A stretch of 62,882 nucleotides of DNA from Fusibacter tunisiensis (GTDB taxonomy: Bacteria; Bacillota; Clostridia; Peptostreptococcales; Acidaminobacteraceae). Below are positions 17,856 to 26,555 of the stretch, one piece after another (the first letter of the stretch is position 1; each line of letters begins with the position of its first letter). The DNA is taken from positions 1 to 62,882 of the forward strand of contig NZ_JAFBDT010000015.1 in the NCBI RefSeq assembly GCF_016908355.1, in the 5' to 3' direction. A model generated the notes under the pieces. The model made no database searches. It worked only from the letters and a program-made list of their open reading frames with translations, and was not told the origin of the DNA. Both the position numbers and the translations under genes were made by a program.

Positions 17856-18059
17856 CTATCTGATTGGTGTTACGTTCTCAGCTTGAGGACCTTTAGGACC
17901 TTCAGCGATTTCAAAAGTAACAGCTTCGCCTTCTTCCAAAGACTTAAAACCTTCTTTGTTGATTTGTGAGAAGTGTACGAAAACATCTTTTCCGTCTTCT
18001 CCAGTGATAAATCCAAATCCTTTTTCTGAGTTAAACCATTTTACAGTGCCGTTCATCAT
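17856..18059 (-). CDS. csp: cold-shock protein (CspA family)
   Basis: The 67-residue single cold-shock domain contains the RNP1-type KGFGFI and RNP2-type VFVHF motifs, an RNA chaperone that melts RNA structure at low temperature. Two adjacent ATG codons follow GGAGG; either may be used, and starting at the second gives [16 protein letters not shown], the usual form. It has its own strong promoter, a long leader and its own terminator. Confidence 0.97.
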   Translation of the reverse strand: MMNGTVKWFNSEKGFGFITGEDGKDVFVHFSQINKEGFKSLEEGEAVTFEIAEGPKGPQAENVTPIR

Positions 18060-18204
18060 GACGTGCCTCCAAATTTTAATATTTCCTTAAAAACCTGATA
18101 GAAAAAATATTAATAAAATCCTGGAAGCTAAAACTCTAAAAAGAATCTGGCTTTCCTAACTTTTAAATTAATCTTTTTTTCTTGTGGATCTAAGGTACGT
18201 CTTA

Positions 18205-18233
18205 ATAATACACTTTTTGCATCGAGTTTGCAA
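18205..18233 (-). promoter_or_regulatory. csp promoter and long 5' leader
   Basis: TTGCAA (18228-18233) and TATTAT (18205-18210) are 17 bases apart. The predicted start near 18198 gives a leader of about 140 bases before csp, like other cold-shock mRNAs that refold with temperature. The -10 and -35 sit just before the end of the ABC-F gene. Confidence 0.7.
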
Positions 18234-18239
18234 GGGTTT

Positions 18240-19862
18240 TTAAGTGTTTGGATACATTCCATCAATCTGCAATTGTATTTCTTCAGACTCAAGGAAAACG
18301 TCAAAATCAATTTCTTTATCAAAAATACCTGTCGGTGTAATCTCAATAACACGATTTGCTAAAGTTTCGATAAACTTGTGATCATGTGACGTGAATAACA
18401 TGGTACCCTTGAAAGCAATCAGGCCATTGTTCACTGCTTCAATGGATTCTAGATCCAAATGATTTGTTGGGTCATCCAATAGCAAGACATTTGCTTTTGA
18501 TAGCATTAATTTTGAGAACATACATCTGACTTTTTCACCACCAGATAAGACATCACATTTTTTAAGAGGCTCATCACCTGAGAAAAGCATTTTGCCTAAA
18601 AAACCTCGGATAAACGTTTCTGTCTTTTCTTCAGAAAACTGTCTCAGCCAGTCAATCAAATTGTATTCTACACCATCAAAATACTCTGAATTGTCTTTTG
18701 GTAAATAGGCTTGAGATGTTGTAACACCCCATTTAAAAGACCCTTCATCTGGCTCTTCTTCACCCATCAGAATTTTAAAAAGTATTGTCTTCGCATTGTC
18801 GTTACGGCTCAAAAAAACAACCTTATCTCCTTTATTAATCGTAAAAGAAACATTATCAAGAATTTTTTCACCATCAACGGTCTTAGAAATACCTTCCACA
18901 AGCAAAATGTCTTTGCCCGCCTCTCTCTCAGGCGTAAAACCTACAAAAGGATAACGTCTCGAAGAAGGCTGTATGTCTTCAATATTGATTTTTTCAAGCA
19001 TTTTTTTTCGAGAAGTTGCTTGTTTTGCCTTTGATGCATTGGAACTAAACCGTGCAATAAAGTCTTGCAGTTCCTTGACCTTTTCTTCTTTTTTCTTGTT
19101 TTGTTCTTTGATCAATCTCGACATCAGTTGACTGGATTCATACCAAAAATCATAGTTACCAACAAACATTTTTGCTTTTCCAAAATCAATATCAACCATA
19201 TGCGTACAAACTTTATTTAGAAAATGTCTATCGTGTGATACCACAATAACAGTTTTATCATAAGTAATCAAAAACTCTTCCAACCAAGCAATCGCTCTAA
19301 AATCCAAATGGTTGGTTGGCTCATCCAAAAGCAAAATATCTGGTGCACCAAAAAGTGCCTGAGCCAGCAAAATTTTCACCTTATCATCAGGCTGAACATC
19401 TGCCATTTTTCGACTAAAGTTTGAGTTGTGGACGCCCAAGCCATTCAGCAATTTTTCGGCATTGGACTCAGCGTCCCAGCCTTCCATTTCTGCAAATTCA
19501 CCTTCCAATTCAGCAGCTTTCATGCCATCTGCTTCACTGAAGTCTTCTTTCATATATAAGGCATCTTTTTCTTTCATAACTTCATATAGCCTTTTATGCC
19601 CCATAATTACAGTGTCTATAACTGTAAAAGCATCAAATTGGAAATGATCCTGCCTCAATACCGCAAGACGTTCTCCCGGTGTCATGAACACTTCCCCATC
19701 CGTTGCATCAATTTCTCCAGATAATATCTTTAGAAATGTTGACTTTCCAGCACCATTGGCACCAATAACACCATAACAATTGCCAGGTGTAAACTTTAAA
19801 TTCACTTCATCAAATAACTTTCGATCACTAAACCGAAGTCCTAAATTGGTTACTTGTATCAC
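18240..19862 (-). CDS. ABC-F family ATPase (YbiT-like)
   Basis: The 540-residue soluble protein has two nucleotide-binding domains joined by a charged linker (about 240-310) and no membrane segment, so it likely acts on the ribosome. Domain 1 has an intact GANGAGKST and LLLDEPTNHLD but a degenerate signature (ADVQPDDKVK). Domain 2 has LSGGEK, but its Walker A reads SRNDNAKT and Walker B has DDP where DEP is usual. The YbiT-like subgroup shares the odd first signature. The start is GTG at 19862, with AAAGGCGG upstream. Confidence 0.88.
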   Translation of the reverse strand: MIQVTNLGLRFSDRKLFDEVNLKFTPGNCYGVIGANGAGKSTFLKILSGEIDATDGEVFMTPGERLAVLRQDHFQFDAFTVIDTVIMGHKRLYEVMKEKDALYMKEDFSEADGMKAAELEGEFAEMEGWDAESNAEKLLNGLGVHNSNFSRKMADVQPDDKVKILLAQALFGAPDILLLDEPTNHLDFRAIAWLEEFLITYDKTVIVVSHDRHFLNKVCTHMVDIDFGKAKMFVGNYDFWYESSQLMSRLIKEQNKKKEEKVKELQDFIARFSSNASKAKQATSRKKMLEKINIEDIQPSSRRYPFVGFTPEREAGKDILLVEGISKTVDGEKILDNVSFTINKGDKVVFLSRNDNAKTILFKILMGEEEPDEGSFKWGVTTSQAYLPKDNSEYFDGVEYNLIDWLRQFSEEKTETFIRGFLGKMLFSGDEPLKKCDVLSGGEKVRCMFSKLMLSKANVLLLDDPTNHLDLESIEAVNNGLIAFKGTMLFTSHDHKFIETLANRVIEITPTGIFDKEIDFDVFLESEEIQLQIDGMYPNT

Positions 19863-19910
19863 GTCATAACCGCCTTTCAATCAAAATCCTATTGGAACAC
19901 TCAACTACAA

Positions 19911-19938
19911 ATTATATCATGAATAAAAATAATCACAA
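19911..19938 (-). promoter_or_regulatory. ABC-F gene promoter
   Basis: TTGTGA (19933-19938) and TATAAT (19911-19916) are 16 bases apart, with an extended TG before the -10. Confidence 0.6.
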
Positions 19939-19954
19939 TGGTTGTAAAGAAAAG

Positions 19955-21298
19955 TTAATGATTCTCTACAATTTGTTTGCCACGCCAATTTCCACGCATC
20001 AATCTAACAAACATAATAATCCCTCTTAAAATTTCATCTGCTGCCATGGCAACCCAGATTCCCACAAGACCAAATCCCAAGTGTACGCCAAGTATATAAG
20101 CCCCTAATGTGCTGACACCCCACATGGAAAATATCCCAATAATTACAGGAAAATACACATCCCCAGCTGACTTAAAAGCGTTTATAATCACTAAATTAAA
20201 AATTCGACCCAGTTCTACAAAAATGTCCACAAGCAAAATAGTCGCCCCCATTGCAATAATCTCAGGATCTGAAGTGAAAATTGAAATCAAAGGTTTTCTA
20301 AACAGAATAAAAACAAAAGACATGGTCAATGTAATGATCACAGAGTATCTTAAAGATCGGAGTGTCAACCGATAAGCAGCATCTTCTTTTCCCGCCCCAA
20401 TTAAATGTCCTACTATAATGGCATTGGCCTGAGCAAGTGCCAGACTGGCCAAATAGGTAAACCATACCAGTATTTGAACATATATTTTTGTCGTCACAGC
20501 CGTTGTCCCCATTAAATTGATCATAGAAAAAATAACCATTTGAGAAAACTGATACGACATGGGCTCACCTGCAGACGGTAGACCCAATTTTACAAACTTA
20601 AGAACTTCTGCTTTCGACAACTCAAAATAATGTTTTAATTTAATTCGAATTCTATAATGGCGAATTAAAATATACAACATCACCACAAGCGCAAAACTCC
20701 TACTGACTACTGTTGAAATAGCAACGCCACGAACACCAAGAATTGGCAAGCCAAATGGCCCAAATAAAAACACAGCATTTCCCACAACATTTAGAAGATT
20801 CATACCAATTGCCAAAAACATCGTTACTTTTGTTTGACCGTGACTCTTTAATATCACAGAGGACACCGTAAAAAGTGCTGGTACAAACAAAAATCCTAAA
20901 GTAACATTTAAGTATGCTGCAGTATCTGAATACAATTCCTGCGGCATATGAATCCAACCAAAAATTGCAACTTGAAAAAAATATAGTAACAAAGCAATTG
21001 CGCCCGCCAAAAGCACATTAAACCCAAATGCCATGGCATAAATCTGATTAAGCACTTCATTTTTCCGAGCACCTAAATATTGTGTAACCATAATTCCAGT
21101 TGCGGCTGACGTCACATTAAATACAATGAGTACAGTGTTTAAAATTTGGTTGGCATTACCCACCGCTGCAACTGCAATATCAGAAAAACGACTGAGCATC
21201 ATTGTATCTACATTTCCCATAATCATAAACAGCAATACTTCAATAAAAATTGGTATAGCCATTTTAACAACGTTTGTCTGTTCATCAATTCGAATCAT
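19955..21298 (-). CDS. MATE family multidrug/metabolite exporter
   Basis: The 447-residue integral membrane protein has twelve predicted helices in two homologous halves, with the MATE-like openings KMAIPIFIEVLLFMIMGNVDT and LGLPSAGEPMSYQFSQMV. Family members export cationic drugs or metabolites using Na+ or H+. The substrate cannot be told. An ACGAGG ribosome site precedes the ATG. It is separated from pheT by a terminator. Confidence 0.92.
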   Translation of the reverse strand: MIRIDEQTNVVKMAIPIFIEVLLFMIMGNVDTMMLSRFSDIAVAAVGNANQILNTVLIVFNVTSAATGIMVTQYLGARKNEVLNQIYAMAFGFNVLLAGAIALLLYFFQVAIFGWIHMPQELYSDTAAYLNVTLGFLFVPALFTVSSVILKSHGQTKVTMFLAIGMNLLNVVGNAVFLFGPFGLPILGVRGVAISTVVSRSFALVVMLYILIRHYRIRIKLKHYFELSKAEVLKFVKLGLPSAGEPMSYQFSQMVIFSMINLMGTTAVTTKIYVQILVWFTYLASLALAQANAIIVGHLIGAGKEDAAYRLTLRSLRYSVIITLTMSFVFILFRKPLISIFTSDPEIIAMGATILLVDIFVELGRIFNLVIINAFKSAGDVYFPVIIGIFSMWGVSTLGAYILGVHLGFGLVGIWVAMAADEILRGIIMFVRLMRGNWRGKQIVENH

Positions 21299-21349
21299 TT
21301 CTTAGCCTCGTTTCATTTATGTCCGCATAATTTGAACCTTTCTGCTACA

Positions 21350-21392
21350 GAAGAAAAAGTGCTTTACTCGATTCAAACAAGTAAAGCACTTT
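21350..21392 (-). terminator. terminator of pheST
   Basis: A twelve-base-pair stem AAAGTGCTTTAC/GTAAAGCACTTT with a 13-base loop and a T-rich tail on the minus strand follows the pheT stop. Confidence 0.9.
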
Positions 21393-21395
21393 GTT

Positions 21396-23777
21396 CTAGC
21401 GCAATTGTGCACCCAGTTCAGCCTCTAATTCTTTTAAAATTTTCGAGAACACACCATTCACCTCATCATCTGACAAAGTGCGATCTTCTGCTCTAAATAT
21501 TAAAGCATAGGCCACTGATTTATGACCTTCCGAAATTTGTTTGCCTTTATACATATCAAACATTCTTATAGATTCTAATAATTTTCCCCCAACACGCCTT
21601 ACAATTGTCTCAATTTGGCGTGAAGTCACCTCGTCCCTTACCAAAACTGCCATATCCCTTTCCACCGCAGGATACTTTGGAATTGGCGTAAACAGTACAT
21701 CTTCAGTGGTCATTTGCATGAGTAAATTAAAATCTAAATCTGCAACATAAGACCGTACACCGATGCTGTATTCTTCTTGCACAAGGGGATGGATTTCGCC
21801 CAGTGTACCAACCAAGTGCTTACCCACAAACAAATTGGCACATCTTCCTTTATGATAAGTTGGCGCATTGGCTTCTTTCTCAAAGAAATAGTCCTTTACA
21901 TGCATGCCATCCAATAAACTCTCAACAATACCTTTTAAGCTATAAAAATCTTCTTGTTCACCGAAAATTCCAATTGTCAGCATTTTCCGTTCAATTGGAA
22001 GGTCATTTTCTCTTGGCAAAAAGACACTGCCCATTTCAAATATTCTAACCGACTGATTTTTACGGTTGTAATTTCTTGAAAGGACTTCAAGTACATTTGG
22101 CACCAAAGAGCTTCGCATAACACTAAACTCTTCACCCAAAGGATTAATTAGTTCAACTTGATTTCTAAGATAACTGTTTTCGCCAAGTCGAATTCTGTCC
22201 AAATCTCTCTTTGAAACAAAGGAATACGTTAATATCTCATTAACCCCTGAGGCAAGTAATTCTGTCTTAGCCGTTTTTTCAATCCTCTGACCATTGGTTA
22301 AAGCCCCCCATGTTGCCGCTTTGGGAAGTGTCATTTGAATCTTATCATACCCATATAAGCGGGCTACTTCTTCAACCAAATCAATTTCTTTATCAAGGTC
22401 TAATCTGTAATGTGGTGGTACAGCAACAAGGCCATCTTCTCTTTCCACACGAATATCTAATTTTTTAAGAAAACCTATGACGTCTTCTTCTGTTAAATCC
22501 GACCCAATCACTTGATTAATTCTGCTTATCCTAAATGGAATACGGACCTTATCTTTTGGGTTTGGATAGACATCAATTAAACCAGGGACAACTTTTCCAG
22601 CACCTAAGGCTTCAATTAAATGACAAATTCGATTGACTACGATTAAGGGGAGTTGGTCACTCACACCTTTTTCATATCTGGATGAAGCTTCAGATCTAAG
22701 GCCAATTTCTTTGGATGTTTTTCGGATGGACGTTTTATCAAATGTTGCCACTTCCAAAAGTACACGTTTGGTCTCAGGTGTAACTTCTGTATTGGCACCA
22801 CCCATTACGCCTGCAAGGGCAATTGCCTTCTTAGGGTCTGCAATTACAAGCATATCCTCTTCAAGAGCCCGTTCTTTATCATCTAGTGTCACAATTGTTT
22901 CGTTTGGTTTTACACGTCTTACAATGATTTTACCTTCATCCACACTGTCAAGATCAAACGCATGAATCGGTTGGCCATATTCCAACATAACATAATTTGT
23001 AATGTCTACGATGTTATTAATTGGACGCATACCAGCCTGCATCAATCTAATTTGAAGCCACATTGGTGAGTTTTCAATTTTAATATCCTGTACGACTTTT
23101 GCAGTATATCTTGGACATAAATCCGGATCTTCTATGACAACAGAAGCATATTTTTCAATCTCTGAAGAAGCCTTGTCTTCATATACTTTAGGGTGTACAA
23201 GCGTTTGATCAAATGACGCGGCAACTTCTCTTGCCATCCCAATCATACTCAAACAGTCTGATCGATTTGGCGTAATTTCAAAGTCTATAATAGGATCACT
23301 CAATTTTAAAGTTTCAAGGAAGGGCATGCCCAGCGGGTATGCTTGATCCAAAATTAAAATGCCATCGTCAAATTCTTTTGGTATAACCGAACCATCAAAC
23401 CCAAGTTCGTCAAAAGAACAAAGCATACCATTAGATACTTCTCCACGCAATTTCCCTTTTTTGATTTTAACGCCACCTGCTATTGTCGAGCCGTGTAACG
23501 CAACAGGTATATAGTCCATTTCGGATATATTGGTTGCACCTGTAACGATTTGAATCACTTCTGCCCCTACATCAACTTGGCATACCACCAGTTTATCTGC
23601 ATTCGGGTGTTGCTTGATTTCAAGAATTTTACCCACAACAACATTTTCAATTTGCCGTGTGAAATCCGTTATGCCTTCATTGTTTGAACCAGTCAACACC
23701 AATCGGTCCACCAATGTCTTTGTTTCAATTCCATCTATATTGACATAATCTTTCAGCCATTCTACAGGTACTCTCAT
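21396..23777 (-). CDS. pheT: phenylalanyl-tRNA synthetase beta subunit
   Basis: The 793-residue subunit has an N-terminal tRNA-binding EMAP-like domain (about 40-150; ILEIKQHPNADKLVVCQVDV), the B3/B4 editing domain (about 210-390), B5, a catalytic-like core and a C-terminal ferredoxin-fold anticodon-binding domain (about 700-793). It pairs with PheS in an alpha2-beta2 enzyme. It lies 9 bases after pheS and shares its T-box. Confidence 0.97.
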   Translation of the reverse strand: MRVPVEWLKDYVNIDGIETKTLVDRLVLTGSNNEGITDFTRQIENVVVGKILEIKQHPNADKLVVCQVDVGAEVIQIVTGATNISEMDYIPVALHGSTIAGGVKIKKGKLRGEVSNGMLCSFDELGFDGSVIPKEFDDGILILDQAYPLGMPFLETLKLSDPIIDFEITPNRSDCLSMIGMAREVAASFDQTLVHPKVYEDKASSEIEKYASVVIEDPDLCPRYTAKVVQDIKIENSPMWLQIRLMQAGMRPINNIVDITNYVMLEYGQPIHAFDLDSVDEGKIIVRRVKPNETIVTLDDKERALEEDMLVIADPKKAIALAGVMGGANTEVTPETKRVLLEVATFDKTSIRKTSKEIGLRSEASSRYEKGVSDQLPLIVVNRICHLIEALGAGKVVPGLIDVYPNPKDKVRIPFRISRINQVIGSDLTEEDVIGFLKKLDIRVEREDGLVAVPPHYRLDLDKEIDLVEEVARLYGYDKIQMTLPKAATWGALTNGQRIEKTAKTELLASGVNEILTYSFVSKRDLDRIRLGENSYLRNQVELINPLGEEFSVMRSSLVPNVLEVLSRNYNRKNQSVRIFEMGSVFLPRENDLPIERKMLTIGIFGEQEDFYSLKGIVESLLDGMHVKDYFFEKEANAPTYHKGRCANLFVGKHLVGTLGEIHPLVQEEYSIGVRSYVADLDFNLLMQMTTEDVLFTPIPKYPAVERDMAVLVRDEVTSRQIETIVRRVGGKLLESIRMFDMYKGKQISEGHKSVAYALIFRAEDRTLSDDEVNGVFSKILKELEAELGAQLR

Positions 23778-23786
23778 TACTGCCTC

Positions 23787-24806
23787 CTAAAATTGCTTAA
23801 TCAATCGCACATCGTTTTCAAACAGAATGCGAATGTCATCTATTTCATATTTTAACATTGTAATACGGTCCAAACCCATTCCAAATGCAAAGCCTGTGTA
23901 CTTTTCAGAATCAATACCACATTCTTCAAGAACGTTTGGATGCACCATACCACACCCCAAAATTTCAATCCAACCGCTGCCACTACAAAACCGACAGCCT
24001 TCCCCACCGCATTTAAAACAGGACACATCCACTTCACCACTCGGCTCAGTAAATGGAAAATAATGGGGTCTAAACTTAGTCTTGGTCTGGTTCCCAAAAA
24101 GACGTTTCGCAAACATATCCAATGTCCCTTTTAGATCCGCCATTGTTACATTTTCATCGACGACCAACCCTTCAATTTGATGAAACATTGGAGAATGCGT
24201 TGCATCTATCTCATCATTTCTAAAACATCTTCCAGGTGCAATAATCCTTATTGGTGGTTTTTGTTGTTTCATTGTCCGCACTTGAATGGGTGATGTTTGC
24301 GTTCTAAGCAATAGATCTTCAGTAATATAAAACGTATCGGATAAGCTTCTTGAAGGGTGATCAATAGGTGCATTTAGGGCATCAAAATTGTGATAAACTG
24401 TATCCACTTCAGGCCCTTCTGCAATTTTAAACCCCATACCTAGAAATATATCCATAATTTCATCTAAGGCTACATTTAACGGGTGTTTATGTCCCCTTTC
24501 ATGTTTTTTAGACGGCATCGTCACATCGATGCCTTCCTTTTCAAGTTGCGCATCCATTTCCACTTTCTTTTTTTCTTCTTTTACCTGTTCCAATATAATT
24601 TCAATTTCTTCACGTACGGAATTTGCCACTTTCCCAATTGCAGGGCGTTCTTCAGCAGACAGATCCTTCATATTTTTTAAAACTGACGTAATTTCACCTT
24701 TTTTTCCCAGATATTTAACCCGAATCTCTTCAAGTTCTTTCAGCCCCGGCGCCGAATGGATTTCTTCTGTTGCACTTTTCAGCAACTGGTTCAAAATCTC
24801 TTTCAT
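23787..24806 (-). CDS. pheS: phenylalanyl-tRNA synthetase alpha subunit
   Basis: The 339-residue class II catalytic subunit has an N-terminal coiled coil, motif 2 around RIIAPGRCFRNDEIDATHSP (about 208-227), FHQIEGL and the GFAFGMGLDRITML motif 3 near residue 312. The insert with CFKCGGEGCRFCSGSG (about 268-283) is the cysteine-rich variant seen in some Firmicutes and may bind zinc. The ribosome site is AAGGAGA. Confidence 0.97.
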   Translation of the reverse strand: MKEILNQLLKSATEEIHSAPGLKELEEIRVKYLGKKGEITSVLKNMKDLSAEERPAIGKVANSVREEIEIILEQVKEEKKKVEMDAQLEKEGIDVTMPSKKHERGHKHPLNVALDEIMDIFLGMGFKIAEGPEVDTVYHNFDALNAPIDHPSRSLSDTFYITEDLLLRTQTSPIQVRTMKQQKPPIRIIAPGRCFRNDEIDATHSPMFHQIEGLVVDENVTMADLKGTLDMFAKRLFGNQTKTKFRPHYFPFTEPSGEVDVSCFKCGGEGCRFCSGSGWIEILGCGMVHPNVLEECGIDSEKYTGFAFGMGLDRITMLKYEIDDIRILFENDVRLIKQF

Positions 24807-24831
24807 TTAAATTTCTCTCCTTTACAAAAAA

Positions 24832-25061
24832 ATAAAAAAACCGCATCCCTGAAAGGGACGAAGTTTATCCGCGGTACCACCCATTTTGACTCAGCTGAGT
24901 CCTCTCAAAGCCTTAACGCGGCACACGGCGCTCCCTACATATCAAAAGCGCATCTCCAGAGTGAACTTCAACTGATTGGTTTTAAAAAGCTTTCACCCCT
25001 GCTTTTCTCTCTAAAAAAACCGCCAAGCCTACTCTCTCCATCTTCGACATTTATTTTCAAT
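24832..25061 (-). promoter_or_regulatory. T-box leader of pheST
   Basis: The conserved T-box TGGGTGGTACCGCGG (24869-24883) precedes a terminator hairpin (CGTCCCT/AGGGATG, about 24845-24861) and a T run. The specifier is readable as GAAG-TTC at 24963-24969; TTC is a phenylalanine codon. The leader fills the 266-base gap. Confidence 0.95.
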
Positions 25062-25067
25062 ACAGCA

Positions 25068-25096
25068 ATAATATCACAAATTCAAATCAGACTCAA
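25068..25096 (-). promoter_or_regulatory. pheST promoter
   Basis: TTGAGT (25091-25096) and TATTAT (25068-25073) are 17 bases apart. The -35 and spacer lie inside the end of the RNA methyltransferase gene. Confidence 0.7.
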
Positions 25097-25892
25097 GCAT
25101 TTTATATATTAGAATACCAGCGGCGACACCTGCGTTAAGTGACTCCGCCACACCTCTGATTGGAATTTTAACCCGAATATCAGACGCCTGTAGAAGCATA
25201 TCCGATATACCATTTCCCTCATTTCCAATAATCAAGCAATTGCGTTTGGAAAAAACAGAATTCCTCGAATACGCTACAGCATTTTCAAGGGCAGAAGCAA
25301 CAATCAAATAGCCAAATTCTGATAAAGCAGTGACAAACGCTACCGGATCTTCCACTTCGTAAAAAGAAACATTAAAAATAGACCCCATTGTACTGCGCAT
25401 AACTTTATCGTTAAAAATATCAACACACCCTTTGACAAGGACGATATCTTGAATTCCGGCCGCCTCGGCAGTTCGGATAATGGTTCCCATGTTCCCAGGA
25501 TCTTGAATTCTATCCAGCATTAAAATAGAGCCCATACGCGTTTCTATCTGAATTCGATCAAAAAGTTGTTCCTGCTTCATTTTAAGTGGCATTTCCAGAA
25601 CGCCAATAACACCTTGAGGCGTTTCTGTGCTGGTAACTTCTTTAAGAACAGCCTCTGAAATCAAATGCACACGATTAACTTTTTCGAAAAGTTCTGGCAA
25701 TTGGCTTCTTAAACTTTCTAACCCTTTTTCAGTCAGATAGACCCCATAACAGGTTATACCAGCTTTTATAGCCAATTCCAAGGTCTTGATGCCTTCAACA
25801 ATGAATTTAGACTCACGCTCTCTGTGCTTCTTTTGATGTAGAGATTTCAAAAATTTCACTTGGGGATTTTTTGAAGAAGCAATTTCAATCAC
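25074..25892 (-). CDS. TrmH/SpoU family rRNA methyltransferase
   Basis: The 272-residue protein has an N-terminal substrate-binding domain (about 1-95) and a knotted SPOUT methyltransferase domain with LDRIQDPGNMGTIIRTA (about 125-141), IIGNEGNGI (about 221-229) and ESLNAGVAAG (about 247-256). These are the three SpoU motifs for 2'-O-methylation of RNA; the modified nucleotide is not known. It lies 2 bases after ktrA, a likely polycistronic partner. Confidence 0.92.
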   Translation of the reverse strand: MIEIASSKNPQVKFLKSLHQKKHRERESKFIVEGIKTLELAIKAGITCYGVYLTEKGLESLRSQLPELFEKVNRVHLISEAVLKEVTSTETPQGVIGVLEMPLKMKQEQLFDRIQIETRMGSILMLDRIQDPGNMGTIIRTAEAAGIQDIVLVKGCVDIFNDKVMRSTMGSIFNVSFYEVEDPVAFVTALSEFGYLIVASALENAVAYSRNSVFSKRNCLIIGNEGNGISDMLLQASDIRVKIPIRGVAESLNAGVAAGILIYKMLESDLNL

Positions 25893-25894
25893 TT

Positions 25895-26545
25895 TTACCT
25901 CTTTTCAATTTTTTCTAAATCTTTATTATGTCCTACAACAACAAGAATATCATCTTTCAATAAGACTTGATCCGGCTCAACATTGATGTCCATTTCGTCC
26001 CCTCTGCGAATGGCAATTACAGAAATGGAATACCGCCTTCTCATATTAATTTCAACCAATGTTTTTCCAATCCACTCATCATTCATGTTAATTTCAAGAA
26101 TGCTGTAATCAGGTGCTAAATCTATAAGTTCCAGAACATTACTAGAAATTAAGCTCTTTGCTACCTTAATGCCCATTTCTTTTTCAGGAAAAACAACTCG
26201 ATTGGCACCAATTTTATAAAGTACTTTTGCGTGCATCGTGTTTTGTGCTTTTGCCACAATATGCTTAATGCCCATCTCTTTAACCATTAGGGTCACTAAA
26301 ATGGATGCTTGTATGTCAGACCCAATCGAAATAATTGCAACGTCAAAATTTCGAATTCCAAGCGCCTTAATGGCATTTTCATCTGTTACATCTGCTTGAA
26401 CCGCGTATGTCACTTTATCGGAAATGTTCTGTATAATTTCGGCACTTGCATCCACCGCCATTACTTCACTCCCCATTTCAGCTAACTTTACAGCTAAGCT
26501 TTCTCCAAATCTCCCACACCCTATAACTACAAATTGTTTTCCCAT
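25895..26545 (-). CDS. ktrA: Ktr potassium uptake regulatory subunit
   Basis: The 216-residue cytoplasmic protein has an N-terminal NAD/ATP-binding RCK domain (VIGCGRFGESLAVKLAEMG, GxGxxG) and a C-terminal TrkA_C domain (about 135-216). One RCK unit is the KtrA size, in contrast to the double-length TrkA at 30829. It gates the KtrB pore in response to nucleotides. It lies 10 bases after ktrB, with AAGGAG. Confidence 0.94.
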   Translation of the reverse strand: MGKQFVVIGCGRFGESLAVKLAEMGSEVMAVDASAEIIQNISDKVTYAVQADVTDENAIKALGIRNFDVAIISIGSDIQASILVTLMVKEMGIKHIVAKAQNTMHAKVLYKIGANRVVFPEKEMGIKVAKSLISSNVLELIDLAPDYSILEINMNDEWIGKTLVEINMRRRYSISVIAIRRGDEMDINVEPDQVLLKDDILVVVGHNKDLEKIEKR

Positions 26546-26555
26546 TCTTATCTCC

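Noticed and set aside
18128-18352. 74-residue minus-strand ORF next to csp
   Set aside because: It overlaps the ABC-F gene end and the csp promoter region and has no ribosome site.
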